Positions 16,223-24,859 of a stretch of 50,238 bases of DNA are shown piece after piece. The notes under the pieces were generated by a model that was not told where the DNA came from, did no database searches, and saw only the letters and a list, made by a program, of their open reading frames with translations. The stretch is from Bacteroidaceae bacterium (GTDB taxonomy: Bacteria > Bacteroidota > Bacteroidia > Bacteroidales > Bacteroidaceae): contig JAFZSP010000058.1 in NCBI GenBank assembly GCA_017619335.1, positions 1-50,238 on the forward strand, written 5' to 3'. The translations under genes and the position numbers were made by a program. Each line of letters starts with the position of its first letter. The first letter of the stretch is position 1.

Positions 16223-17701
16223 ATGAAGAAAATTGTCACGCTCCTGACGCTGGCGTTCATCGTCACCGCTGCACTGCACGCCACCGACTACTACAAGGTA
16301 CCAGCTCCCGCAGACAAGGTACAGGTGTCACGCACTCGTTACGACTACGGCAAGCTGGCCAACGAAATAACGACAGGCTGCACAGACAACGAGCAGAAAA
16401 TCAGAGCCATATACCAGTGGATCTGTGAGCACATCTCCTATGACACAGATTACCGCGTCCGCACCGCCGATGGTGCTATGCAGACCCAGCGAGGCGTCTG
16501 TCAGGCCTACTGCGAGTTGTTCTACCAACTGGCGAAGGCAGTGGGCGTGACAGTGGAAATCATCAACGGCATCAGTCGTGACAGCGAGGGAGAAGTGGGC
16601 AAGCGCGGTCACTCCTGGCTCTTTGCCTATACACGTGAGAACTATGGAATCCTTCTGGATCCCACCTGGGGTGCCGGCGCTGTGAAGGATGGTGCTTTCA
16701 CTCGCAGTCAGGACATCTGGCCCTGGTATAATGTGGCTCCTGAATGGATGATTCTCAGTCACTTCCCCGAGGACGAGAGCTACCAGCTGTTAGCGGAGCC
16801 CATGCAGAAGCAGGAGTTCCTCACGCTGATGCCCGTCAGTGAGTTGTGGCTGGTTTATGGTCTGAATCCCATGCAGTTGGCAAAGGAAGTGCGTGCCCAC
16901 ACCCTTGAGCTTCCCACTTTCTACACCCAAGGCGAGGGTGCTGTGCAGCTTCTGGAACTGCCTCACCAGCGGAAACTACGCATCGGAGAATACTATGATT
17001 TCCGTCTCCGCATGACATCTGAGCGCAGTTTCTCCATCATCAACAATCACGTCCAGTGTCCGCGAGAAGCGTGGAAGACAGAGGCCGACGGGACTTTCAG
17101 CCTGCATTTCATGCCCCGAGACACCTCACACTTGACGCTTTGTCTGCGTGACCCTTCAGGCCAGTTCTGGAACGGCATCCTCCGTTATGACATTCTGCCT
17201 CCGACGGCTGAAGACTGGAAGCGCGTGGAAGCGGCCTATCCACTCTCGGCTCCTGACCTGAAAGGCGTGAAGCACTTGGACGCTGCACGTTGGGAACGTG
17301 TGGGCATCGATGGACATCAGCTCCTGCAGCTCATTCGCGAGCAGAAGGTGAAGGAAATGCCCACTCTCTTTGACGAGAAAGGTGAGAAGCTGCACGTCAT
17401 CTCTGTACCAATGAACCGCTTCCTGCCTGCCGGAAAGCCCGTCACCTTCCAGTTCCAGCCGAAAAGCGGTGTCAAATGGGCCATCATCAACAACGAGACT
17501 TGGCATCAGGAGTGGGAGGAGTTGAAGAAGGGAGAAGGTGGTGATGGGAGCGATGGGAACGATGGGAGTGATGAGAGTGATGGGAAACTGCCTGAGACGC
17601 TAACGATGACGGTCACTCCAGCGGCAGGAAAGTTACTGCTGTATATGCAGCCGACGGAAACGGACAGTTTCTGGTCTGTGCTGGAGTATGAAGTGAAGTG
17701 A
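16223..17701 (+). CDS. Exported transglutaminase-like domain protein
   Basis: A 492 aa protein with a signal peptide (about residues 1-20). A transglutaminase core of the papain-like fold follows, with the triad Cys93 (QRGVCQAYCELF), His130 (KRGHSWLF) and Asp146 (LLDPTWGAG) all present, so catalytic activity (peptidase or amidase-like in bacteria) is possible. The C-terminal 300 residues are beta-rich and unassigned. Near the end, five 9-bp repeats (17543-17587) encode a Gly-Asp-Ser-Asn run that may vary in length between strains. The start at 16223 is the one giving a signal peptide; the frame is open upstream to 16010. The following RND operon has its own promoter. Confidence 0.8.
   Translation: MKKIVTLLTLAFIVTAALHATDYYKVPAPADKVQVSRTRYDYGKLANEITTGCTDNEQKIRAIYQWICEHISYDTDYRVRTADGAMQTQRGVCQAYCELFYQLAKAVGVTVEIINGISRDSEGEVGKRGHSWLFAYTRENYGILLDPTWGAGAVKDGAFTRSQDIWPWYNVAPEWMILSHFPEDESYQLLAEPMQKQEFLTLMPVSELWLVYGLNPMQLAKEVRAHTLELPTFYTQGEGAVQLLELPHQRKLRIGEYYDFRLRMTSERSFSIINNHVQCPREAWKTEADGTFSLHFMPRDTSHLTLCLRDPSGQFWNGILRYDILPPTAEDWKRVEAAYPLSAPDLKGVKHLDAARWERVGIDGHQLLQLIREQKVKEMPTLFDEKGEKLHVISVPMNRFLPAGKPVTFQFQPKSGVKWAIINNETWHQEWEELKKGEGGDGSDGNDGSDESDGKLPETLTMTVTPAAGKLLLYMQPTETDSFWSVLEYEVK
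17543..17587 (+). repeat. Five 9-bp coding repeats (GATGGGAGC family)
   Basis: Five in-frame 9-bp units within the transglutaminase-like gene encode Asp-Gly-Ser/Asn steps. Change in copy number would keep frame. Confidence 0.85.
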
Positions 17702-17810
17702 GCGGTTTCCGAGACGGGTTCATGCAGGCGAAAAGTGCTAAAAATGCAGCATTAAAGGAGGACGGCCAATAGTTTTCTGAGAAAATATGCACTGTGTGGA
17801 GAAAAATGAG

Positions 17811-17818
17811 TACCTTTG
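17811..17818 (+). promoter_or_regulatory. Promoter -7 box for the RND efflux operon
   Basis: TACCTTTG followed by CGGCC lies 44 bp upstream of the adaptor gene start at 17863. No repressor gene is adjacent. Confidence 0.7.
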
Positions 17819-17862
17819 CGGCCGAAATTGAAAAATTCACAAACAATAACGACAAAAAAACA

Positions 17863-18966
17863 ATGAAAAAATCTTTTCGATTCTGGATGGGCATCCTTTG
17901 CGCAGCGTTCGTTGTGACCTCCTGCGGCGTCGATGTGCCCAAGGAAACTCCCTCGTCTTTTGAGACGTTGACCATCAAGAAATCAGACATCGAAGTGCCG
18001 ATCAAGTTCAGTGCCAAGATGAAAGGTCAATCAGACGTGACCATCTCTCCTCAAGTGACTGGACAGCTGATGAATATCTGCGTCAGTGAGGGTCAGCGTG
18101 TGGGCAAAGGAGCCACGCTCTTCGTCATTGACTCCCGCAACTCTCAGCTGGACTTGGAGGCCGCCCAAGCTAATATGGAAGCCGCGTTGGCTCAGGAGAA
18201 CAGCGCCAAGCTGGAGTACGAGTCCAACAAGAACCTTTTTGAGAAGAACATCGTCAGCCGTTACATGCTGGACAACTCCGAGAACAGTTACAAGCAGGCA
18301 CAAGCCGCTGTGAGTCAGGCTCGTGCTGCAGTGAACCGAGCACGGGTGAACTTGGGTTTCTGCACCATCACAGCGCCTGTGGCAGGCGTGGTGGGCGAGA
18401 TTCCCGTCAGAGCGGGCGACCAGGTGGGTCCCTCCACAAAGCTCACCATCGTCAGTGGCAACACCCAGATGAATGCCGAGTTTTCTGTCACAGAATCCAT
18501 CATTGAGAAGCAGGTGGAAGCAGGCGTCAGCACCGCCGACAAGAAGAAGTATCTGGATGCGCTTCCAGACGTGACCTTCGTGATGAAGAACGGCACAGAA
18601 TACCCCTACAAGGGCCGCATCACCAGCATGACGGGCGTCGTGGATGCCATCACGGGAACGCTCTCCTGCAAGGCCAGTTTCCCCAATCCAGACGGCCATC
18701 TGTCCTCTGGCATTCAGGGGACAGTGGTGCTGCCGATGATGCAGAAAGACGTGATGGTGATTCCCCAAAACGCTGTCGTGAAACTGCAGGACAAGTCGCT
18801 GGTTTACAAGGTTCAACCCGACAGCACCGCCACTGCCGTCACCATCACCGCCTCCTCCGCAGGCAACGGCAAGGACGTCATCGTGACCAGCGGTCTGAAG
18901 GTGGGCGACAAGATTGTGACAGAGGGTGCTAACAATGTGATGGAAGGACAACGGGTTCTTTATTAA
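17863..18966 (+). CDS. RND efflux periplasmic adaptor (AcrA/MexA-type lipoprotein)
   Basis: A 367 aa membrane-fusion protein linking the inner-membrane pump with the outer-membrane channel. It has a lipoprotein signal with lipobox VVTSC (Cys21). The biotinyl-lipoyl half-motifs are VTISPQVTGQLMNICVSEGQRVGKG and FCTITAPVAGVVGEIPVRAGDQV, flanking an alpha-hairpin of about 75 residues (LEAAQANMEAALAQENSA onward), then beta-barrel and membrane-proximal domains. The start at 17863 gives the signal; earlier in-frame codons overlap the promoter. The pump gene begins 7 bp downstream. Confidence 0.95.
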   Translation: MKKSFRFWMGILCAAFVVTSCGVDVPKETPSSFETLTIKKSDIEVPIKFSAKMKGQSDVTISPQVTGQLMNICVSEGQRVGKGATLFVIDSRNSQLDLEAAQANMEAALAQENSAKLEYESNKNLFEKNIVSRYMLDNSENSYKQAQAAVSQARAAVNRARVNLGFCTITAPVAGVVGEIPVRAGDQVGPSTKLTIVSGNTQMNAEFSVTESIIEKQVEAGVSTADKKKYLDALPDVTFVMKNGTEYPYKGRITSMTGVVDAITGTLSCKASFPNPDGHLSSGIQGTVVLPMMQKDVMVIPQNAVVKLQDKSLVYKVQPDSTATAVTITASSAGNGKDVIVTSGLKVGDKIVTEGANNVMEGQRVLY

Positions 18967-18973
18967 GAGCGCT

Positions 18974-21900
18974 ATGAAAGGCAATATCTTTATCAGCAAA
19001 TACGTGATGGCCTGTGCCATCTCTATTGTCATCGCCTTGGTGGGTTACATCTGCATGAGTACCCTGCCTGTGGAGCAGTACCCCGATATAGCACCTCCCA
19101 TGGTGCGTGTCTCCACCACCTACACGGGTGCCGACCCCAGCTCCATCATGACGTCGGTCATCCAACCGCTGGAAGAGAACATCAACGGTGTGGAAGACAT
19201 GACCTATATGACGAGCAACGCCAGCGCCAACGGTCAGGCCGACATCAAGGTCTATTTCAAGCAAGGCACAGATGCCGATATGGCCACCGTGAACGTTCAG
19301 AACCGTGTGACACGCGCCACCGCCCTGCTGCCTGCTGACGTCGTGAAAGTGGGTGTGCAGGTCCAGAAGATGCAGAACAATATTCTCCAAATCGGTGCCC
19401 TGAAGAGCACAGACGGGAAGTATGATGCAGACTTCATCGCCAACTACATAGATATTAATGTACGCCCGCGCCTGATGCGCATCACGGGTGTCGGCGACGT
19501 TCAGAACCTGGGTAACACCTACGCTCTGCGCATCTGGATGAAGCCCGATGTGATGGCGCAGTACGGACTGTCTCCCCAGGAGGTCTTTGCCGCCATCAGC
19601 AACCAGAGCTTCGTGGCTGCCACAGGTGCTCTGGGCGAGCAGTCCGAGAACTCCTACCAATACACGATGGAGTATAAGGGCACGCTGAAGACGGTGGAAG
19701 AATTCAACGATATCGTCCTTCGCACCACAGACGGCGGACATCTGCTGTACCTGAGAGATGTGGCAGACGTGGAGATCGGCGCTGTGAAGTATGACTTCAC
19801 GTCCTCTGTGGATGGCAAGCCGGGCGTGATGTACATCATCAATCAGGCTCCAGGCGCCAACGCCACCGAGGTGAACAGCCGCATCCTGAAACTCTATGAA
19901 GACCTGAAGCCCATGATGCCTGCCGGTCTGGAGTTTGAAGTGCTGGAGACGAGTAATGACTTCCTCTTCGCCGCCATTCACAATGTGGTGGAGACATTGG
20001 TCATCGCCATCATTCTGGTCATCCTCGTGGTGTATTTCTTCCTGCAGAGCTTCAAGGCAACGGTCATTCCCTCCATCAGCATCTGCGTCTCGCTGTTGGG
20101 CACCTTTGCCGTAGTCTCATTGGCAGGTTTCTCCCTGAATATCTTGACGTTATTCGCGCTGGTACTGGCCATCGGAACGGTGGTGGATGATGCCATCGTG
20201 GTGGTGGAAGCCGTGATGGCGAAGTTGGAGGCGGGTCACACCAGCCCCGTTTCGGCCACTCGCGAGGCCATGAGTGAAGTCTCTGTGGCCGTCATCTCCT
20301 GTACGTTGGTCTTCATGGCTGTGTTCATCCCCGTGACCTTCATGCCAGGCACATCGGGCAGCTTCTTCACACAGTTCGGCGTGACCATTGCCTCGTCTGT
20401 GGGTCTGTCCTGTGTCTCTGCACTGACGCTGTGTCCTGCCCTCTGCGCCATCATGCTCAAAGTGCAGCACGGCAAGGAAGGCAAGGGCATCAACTACTAC
20501 ACAAAGGTGGCCTACGAAGCCAGCTACAACGCCATCGCCGGCAAGTACAAGAAGAGCGTGAACGTCTTCATCAAGCGCCCGTGGGTGTCAGGTCTGCTGC
20601 TGGCCCTCGCTGCTGTGCTGCTGTTCTTCTTCATGAAGAGCCTGCCCTCTGGCCTCGTGCCACAGGAAGACCAGGGTGTCATCATGTGTGAAGTCCGCAC
20701 TCCGGAGGGCACCACGCTGCACGAGACGGGCGAGATTGTCAAGCGCGTGGAAGAGAAGGTGAAGCAGATTCCCGAGTTGGAGAGTTACGCCATCTGTAAC
20801 GGTTACGGCATGATTTCCCAGGCCGGCAGCAACTATGCCACGCTGATTATCCGTCTGAAACCGTGGGACGAGCGCCCAGGCTTCAACCATTACATCGACC
20901 TCATCATCTACCGTTTCTTCCTCTCCTGCAAGGAAATCAAGAACGCCCAGGTGCTGCCTTTCCAGATGCCTCAGATTCCAGGTTACGGCTCTTCGAACAG
21001 CATCGACCTGGTGGTGCAGGATATCACAGACGGCGACATGACGGAGTTCGGACAGCTGACAGACAAGTTCCTGGCCAAGCTGGCCGAGCGTCCAGAAATC
21101 AGCTCTGCGAAGTCCTCCTACTCAGAACGTTACCCCAAGTACCAGGTGGATGTGGATCCCACACAGTGTGACCGTGCGGGTGTCTCTCCTGCCTCGGTTC
21201 TCAACACCTTGGGTGCCTACTGCGGCGGTGCTTACATCGGCAACTACAACCAGTTCGGAAAGGTCTATCGCATCATGGCCAACGCGGCTCCCGAGTACCG
21301 TCTGGATCCGTCCTCGCTGAACAATATCTTCGTGAAGGTGGCTGGCGGAAAGATGGCTCCCATCTCGGAATTCATCACGCTGAAAGAGATTGTGGGCTCG
21401 TCGTCCATGAAGCGTTTCAACCTCTATCAGAGTATCTCCTGCTTCGTCAATCCCGCCGGCGGTTACTCCGAGGGTCAGGCCCACCAGGCCATCGCAGAGG
21501 TGTTCCGCCAGACAATGCCGCAGGGTTACGCCTTCGAGTACGGCAGCATGTCTCGCGAGCTGGAGGAGACCTCCGGCAGCAACGCCACCGTGCTCATCTA
21601 CCTCATCTGCGTCATCCTCATCTATCTGATTCTCGGCTCGTTATACAACTCTTGGTTCACGCCTTTCGCTGTGCTGCTCTCTGTGCCATTCGGCCTGATG
21701 GGCTCCTTCGGCTTCAGTTGGGTGGGCCATCTGATAGGCTTGCCTGGAATGGACAACAATATCTACCTGCAGACGGGTGTCATCATGCTCATCGGCCTGC
21801 TGGCCAAGACGGCCATCCTCATCACCGAGTTCGCCTCCGAACGTCGTGCCCAGGGCATGAGCATCCGTGATGCAGCCTTTGCAGCCTGTGAGGAGCGTCT

Positions 21901-22126
21901 GCGCCCCATCCTGATGACGGTCGTCACTATGATTGCGGGTATGATTCCGCTCATCATCGCAGGCGGTGCCGGCGCCAACGGCAATCGCGCCCTGGCCCTG
22001 GGTGTCGTGGGCGGTATGACGGTGGGCACCATCGCCCTGCTCTATGTCGTTCCCGCCTTCTTCATCGTGTTCCAGGGATTGCATGAGCGTTTCCAGGGCA
22101 GCCCGCTGGAAGAAGTAAAAGAATAA
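18974..22126 (+). CDS. RND multidrug efflux permease (AcrB/HAE1 family)
   Basis: A 1050 aa proton-driven inner-membrane pump with the classic 12-helix layout: first helix at the extreme N-terminus (VMACAISIVIALVGYICM), the porter/docking loop with ATVNVQNRVTRATALLP, TM4 carrying the proton-relay Asp pair in IGTVVDDAIVVVEAV, a second large loop from about 560, and C-terminal helices with IMLIGLLAKTAILITEFA. Length is normal for a hydrophobe/amphiphile exporter. It lies 7 bp after the adaptor and 17 bp before the TolC-like gene. The substrate (bile salts, drugs or fatty acids) cannot be told from sequence. Confidence 0.96.
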   Translation: MKGNIFISKYVMACAISIVIALVGYICMSTLPVEQYPDIAPPMVRVSTTYTGADPSSIMTSVIQPLEENINGVEDMTYMTSNASANGQADIKVYFKQGTDADMATVNVQNRVTRATALLPADVVKVGVQVQKMQNNILQIGALKSTDGKYDADFIANYIDINVRPRLMRITGVGDVQNLGNTYALRIWMKPDVMAQYGLSPQEVFAAISNQSFVAATGALGEQSENSYQYTMEYKGTLKTVEEFNDIVLRTTDGGHLLYLRDVADVEIGAVKYDFTSSVDGKPGVMYIINQAPGANATEVNSRILKLYEDLKPMMPAGLEFEVLETSNDFLFAAIHNVVETLVIAIILVILVVYFFLQSFKATVIPSISICVSLLGTFAVVSLAGFSLNILTLFALVLAIGTVVDDAIVVVEAVMAKLEAGHTSPVSATREAMSEVSVAVISCTLVFMAVFIPVTFMPGTSGSFFTQFGVTIASSVGLSCVSALTLCPALCAIMLKVQHGKEGKGINYYTKVAYEASYNAIAGKYKKSVNVFIKRPWVSGLLLALAAVLLFFFMKSLPSGLVPQEDQGVIMCEVRTPEGTTLHETGEIVKRVEEKVKQIPELESYAICNGYGMISQAGSNYATLIIRLKPWDERPGFNHYIDLIIYRFFLSCKEIKNAQVLPFQMPQIPGYGSSNSIDLVVQDITDGDMTEFGQLTDKFLAKLAERPEISSAKSSYSERYPKYQVDVDPTQCDRAGVSPASVLNTLGAYCGGAYIGNYNQFGKVYRIMANAAPEYRLDPSSLNNIFVKVAGGKMAPISEFITLKEIVGSSSMKRFNLYQSISCFVNPAGGYSEGQAHQAIAEVFRQTMPQGYAFEYGSMSRELEETSGSNATVLIYLICVILIYLILGSLYNSWFTPFAVLLSVPFGLMGSFGFSWVGHLIGLPGMDNNIYLQTGVIMLIGLLAKTAILITEFASERRAQGMSIRDAAFAACEERLRPILMTVVTMIAGMIPLIIAGGAGANGNRALALGVVGGMTVGTIALLYVVPAFFIVFQGLHERFQGSPLEEVKE

Positions 22127-22143
22127 AAAAGTGCCCAGAGATA

Positions 22144-23550
22144 ATGCAAATTATGAAGATTCAGAATATCATCCTCGCCGCAGCTGCGGGTCTCGTGCTC
22201 ACGAGCTGTGGCCTCTATAAAAAGTACGATTCCCAGGCCACAGTCCCTGATGACGTCTTCGGCTCCACCGTCGGTAGCCTGCGCTCCACAGACGATGGTT
22301 CCGCCATCACGTCCAGCTCCTCGCTGGCCGAGCTCTCCTGGCGCGAGTTCTTCACCGACCCCGTGCTGCAAGACCTCATCGAGCAGGCGCTGGCCAACAA
22401 CACCGACCTCAACTCTGCACGCATCGCTGTGGAGCAGTCAGAGGCCTCACTGCGTGCCGCCCGACTGGCCTACCTCCCCTCACTGGCCTTCGCGCCCTCC
22501 GGCACGCTGTCCAGCTTTGACAACAGTCCCGTCACCAAGGCCTACAACCTGCCGCTGCAGCTCTCGTGGGACGTGGATGCCTTCGGCTCCATCACCTCCA
22601 AGAAGCGCAAGGCAGAGGCCGTCCTGATGCAGGCCCGAATGGGCGAAGAAGCTGTCCGCGCCAACCTCATCAGCGCTGTGGCTCAGCAGTATAGTCTCCT
22701 CATGGTGTTGGACTTGCAGTTAGAAATTCTCACGGCCACAGACAGCCTCTGGAACACGTCCCTGCAGACACAGAAGTCCCTGTGGGAGAACGGCAAGGCC
22801 TACTCCACTGCCGTCAACCAGATGGAATCGTCTTACCTCAGCGTGAAGACACAGATCGTGGATGCCCGTCGCGACATCCTCAGCATAGAGAACTCCCTCT
22901 GCCGCCTGCTCTGCATCACTCCGCAGCACATCCAGCGCCAGCAGTGGGGCCACTTCGCACTACCCGATCGCGTCGGTACAGGACTGCCCGCAGCACTGCT
23001 GCAGAACAGGCCCGACATTCGGATGGCTGACTTCGCGATGGCCGAGGCTTTCTACAACACGCAGGCCGCCCGCCAAGCCTTCTTCCCCAGCATCACCCTC
23101 TCTGGCACAGCGGGATGGACCAACAGTGCGGGCAGCGCCATTGTCAACCCGGGCAAGCTGCTCTGGACGGCTGTGGGCTCGCTGACGCAACCCATCTTTG
23201 CCCGCGGCCGCCTGACCGCCAACAAGAAGATTGCCCAGCTCAGTGAGGAGGACATGCAGAAGAAGTACGTCCAGACGGTCATCAACGCTGGTAATCAGGT
23301 CAATGAGGCCATCGCCGACTGTCAGGCAGCGCGCGAGAAACATGACTTCTATCACCGTCAGGTGGCTGTCCTGCAGGATGCCTACACAGGCACCCACGAG
23401 CTGATGGACAGCGGCAAGGCCAGCTACATCGAAGTCCTCCGCGCACAGGAAACGCTGCTCAGTGCCCAGCTCAGCGAGGCCATGAATATGTACAGCGGCG
23501 CCCAAGCCGTCATCGCTCTTTACATCGCGCTCGGAGGAGCTACAAAGTAA
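22144..23550 (+). CDS. TolC/NodT-family outer-membrane efflux lipoprotein
   Basis: A 468 aa outer-membrane channel, third member of the tripartite pump. A lipobox (VLTSC) puts the lipid anchor at Cys22, or Cys19 if translation begins at the ATG at 22153. Two outer-membrane efflux repeats are visible: the first from ALANNTDLNSARIAVEQSEASLRAARLAYLPS, the second from LLQNRPDIRMADFAMAEAFYNTQAARQAFFPSITLSG, as is typical of the NodT group. Gene order adaptor-pump-channel with gaps under 20 bp indicates one operon. Confidence 0.95.
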   Translation: MQIMKIQNIILAAAAGLVLTSCGLYKKYDSQATVPDDVFGSTVGSLRSTDDGSAITSSSSLAELSWREFFTDPVLQDLIEQALANNTDLNSARIAVEQSEASLRAARLAYLPSLAFAPSGTLSSFDNSPVTKAYNLPLQLSWDVDAFGSITSKKRKAEAVLMQARMGEEAVRANLISAVAQQYSLLMVLDLQLEILTATDSLWNTSLQTQKSLWENGKAYSTAVNQMESSYLSVKTQIVDARRDILSIENSLCRLLCITPQHIQRQQWGHFALPDRVGTGLPAALLQNRPDIRMADFAMAEAFYNTQAARQAFFPSITLSGTAGWTNSAGSAIVNPGKLLWTAVGSLTQPIFARGRLTANKKIAQLSEEDMQKKYVQTVINAGNQVNEAIADCQAAREKHDFYHRQVAVLQDAYTGTHELMDSGKASYIEVLRAQETLLSAQLSEAMNMYSGAQAVIALYIALGGATK

Positions 23551-23556
23551 CACCCA

Positions 23557-24564
23557 GTGAAGAAGCGTCGAATCCTCATATTTGTCGTGCTGCTGACGTG
23601 CGCACTGACGGCCTCTGCACAGAAGGTGTATCAGGTCAACCGCCTCGTGGACAGCGTGTTGGCGGTGCGGTATTATCGTTCCAACATTGATACCGCCTAT
23701 GTGGAACGGCCCCAGACAAAATGGACGCTCAAGGGACGCATCAACGTCACAGGCGCAGGAATCGCGGCAGAGGGACTGGATAACGGAACGCCCTTCAAGA
23801 CCGAGCTGGACGCCAACAGGAAGACGACGCTCAGCATAGGCGTGAGTTACTTAGGGTTGGGCGTCAACCTGTCCATCAATCCGGCCAAGATGCTGGGCGA
23901 GTACCACGACTATGAGATAGGTTTCCGCTCCTACGGCAAGCGCCTCGGCTATGAACTCACCTACCAGGATGCCAGCAACTTCCAAGGCTGGTCTGAGTGG
24001 AATGGTGACAAACAGCGCGTCACCACCACAGAGGACATGTTCAGGCTGCAGACGGTGAACGCCAACGGCTACTTCGTCTTCAACCACCGACGCTTCTCCT
24101 ATCCCGCCGCCTTCGCCCACAGTTACATCCAGCGTCGCTCCGCAGGCAGTGCCCTGCTGGCCATCTCGGGGCAATGGCAGCGCGGCAAGGTAAAGGGCGA
24201 GGAACAAGGGCCGGACAATGAGCGGGAGACGATGAATTTCAAGATGTTAAACGTGGGCCTGGGTGCGGGTTATGGTTACAACTACGTGCCTGGCCACAAC
24301 TGGCAGCTTCACATTTCGGCGTTACCCACGCTCATCGTTTACAGCCACACGTCCATCACCATGAACGACCAACGCATCCCGCTGCACTACCAATTCCCAG
24401 AGGTCATCATCACGGGGCGCGCTGCCATCGTCAAGCAAATCGGCAGTAACATGTTCGCGGGCTTCTCCTCGGTGTATAACTTCTCCAAAATCGGCACCGA
24501 GAACGACCTGACCATCCGCAATGAGAAGTGGCTTACCCGCCTCTACTTCGGCGTCCGCCTGTAA
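23557..24564 (+). CDS. DUF4421 outer-membrane-associated protein
   Basis: A 335 aa exported protein with a signal peptide ending at TASAQ. The pattern of alternating aromatic and polar residues, and the final strand WLTRLYFGVRL ending in an aromatic-rich beta segment, suggest an outer-membrane beta-barrel, as proposed for the DUF4421 family. The start codon is GTG at 23557, 6 bp after the channel gene stop, so it is probably translated as the last gene of the efflux operon. Whether it works with the pump is unknown. Its stop is followed 7 bp later by a 22-bp-unit repeat. Confidence 0.8.
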   Translation: MKKRRILIFVVLLTCALTASAQKVYQVNRLVDSVLAVRYYRSNIDTAYVERPQTKWTLKGRINVTGAGIAAEGLDNGTPFKTELDANRKTTLSIGVSYLGLGVNLSINPAKMLGEYHDYEIGFRSYGKRLGYELTYQDASNFQGWSEWNGDKQRVTTTEDMFRLQTVNANGYFVFNHRRFSYPAAFAHSYIQRRSAGSALLAISGQWQRGKVKGEEQGPDNERETMNFKMLNVGLGAGYGYNYVPGHNWQLHISALPTLIVYSHTSITMNDQRIPLHYQFPEVIITGRAAIVKQIGSNMFAGFSSVYNFSKIGTENDLTIRNEKWLTRLYFGVRL

Positions 24565-24571
24565 ATGGTCA

Positions 24572-24667
24572 TGCGGCCAGCCCCTCGAGCACTTGCGGCC
24601 AGACGCTCGGGCACTTGCGTATAAGGGAAAGTACGCTTGCGCATAAGGGCAAGTGCGTTTGCAGCCA
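24572..24667 (+). repeat. Modular 22-bp-unit repeat after the DUF4421 stop codon (copy 2)
   Basis: This 96 bp copy aligns with the minus-strand sense of 131-248 but lacks one 22-bp unit. It begins 7 bp after the DUF4421 stop codon, in the same sense orientation relative to its gene as copy 1. Confidence 0.85.
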
Positions 24668-24700
24668 GGCGCATTGAATCCGTCATTTTTATGGAGAATA

Positions 24701-24720
24701 CCAGCCATTGAAATGGCTGG
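24701..24720. repeat. Palindromic module CCAGCC-N8-GGCTGG
   Basis: A 20 bp palindrome with 6-bp outer arms. Related copies with different centres lie at 49991-50010 and 50104-50123. Confidence 0.8.
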
Positions 24721-24722
24721 CC

Positions 24723-24764
24723 GCTCGGCCCAAAGGGACGCTTGACCCTTCAAGAACCCCTATC
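24723..24764. repeat. 42 bp dispersed module (copy 1)
   Basis: Begins GCTCGGCCCAAA and ends AAGAACCCCTATC. It matches 50163-50204 in the same strand orientation with four mismatches over 42 bp. Confidence 0.85.
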
Positions 24765-24796
24765 TTGCCCCTATGGGGCACATGGCCATTTTTGGG

Positions 24797-24837
24797 AAAA
24801 ACCAAAGCTGCCCGCATCCATTTCCGGACACGGGCAG
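24797..24837 (-). terminator. Terminator of the zinc metalloprotease gene
   Basis: On the minus strand CTGCCCG pairs with CGGGCAG around a partly paired loop, followed by CTTTGGTTTTT. It begins 23 bp after the stop codon. Confidence 0.65.
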
Positions 24838-24859
24838 GCAGTAAGGAAAAGACAAGAAA

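Larger units (their letters stand above)
24565..24859. other. Repeat-rich gap between DUF4421 gene and metalloprotease
   Basis: These 295 bp hold, in order: the 22-bp-unit element (24572-24667), the CCAGCC/GGCTGG palindrome (24701-24720), a 42 bp module shared with the right end of the window (24723-24764), a GCCCC/GGGGC palindrome (24766-24780) and the metalloprotease terminator. No gene is visible. Confidence 0.7.

Noticed and set aside
15057..17701. RyR gene plus transglutaminase-like gene as a defence island
   Set aside because: They are divergent, the second is exported, and no nuclease, nucleotidyltransferase, toxin or mobile gene lies nearby.
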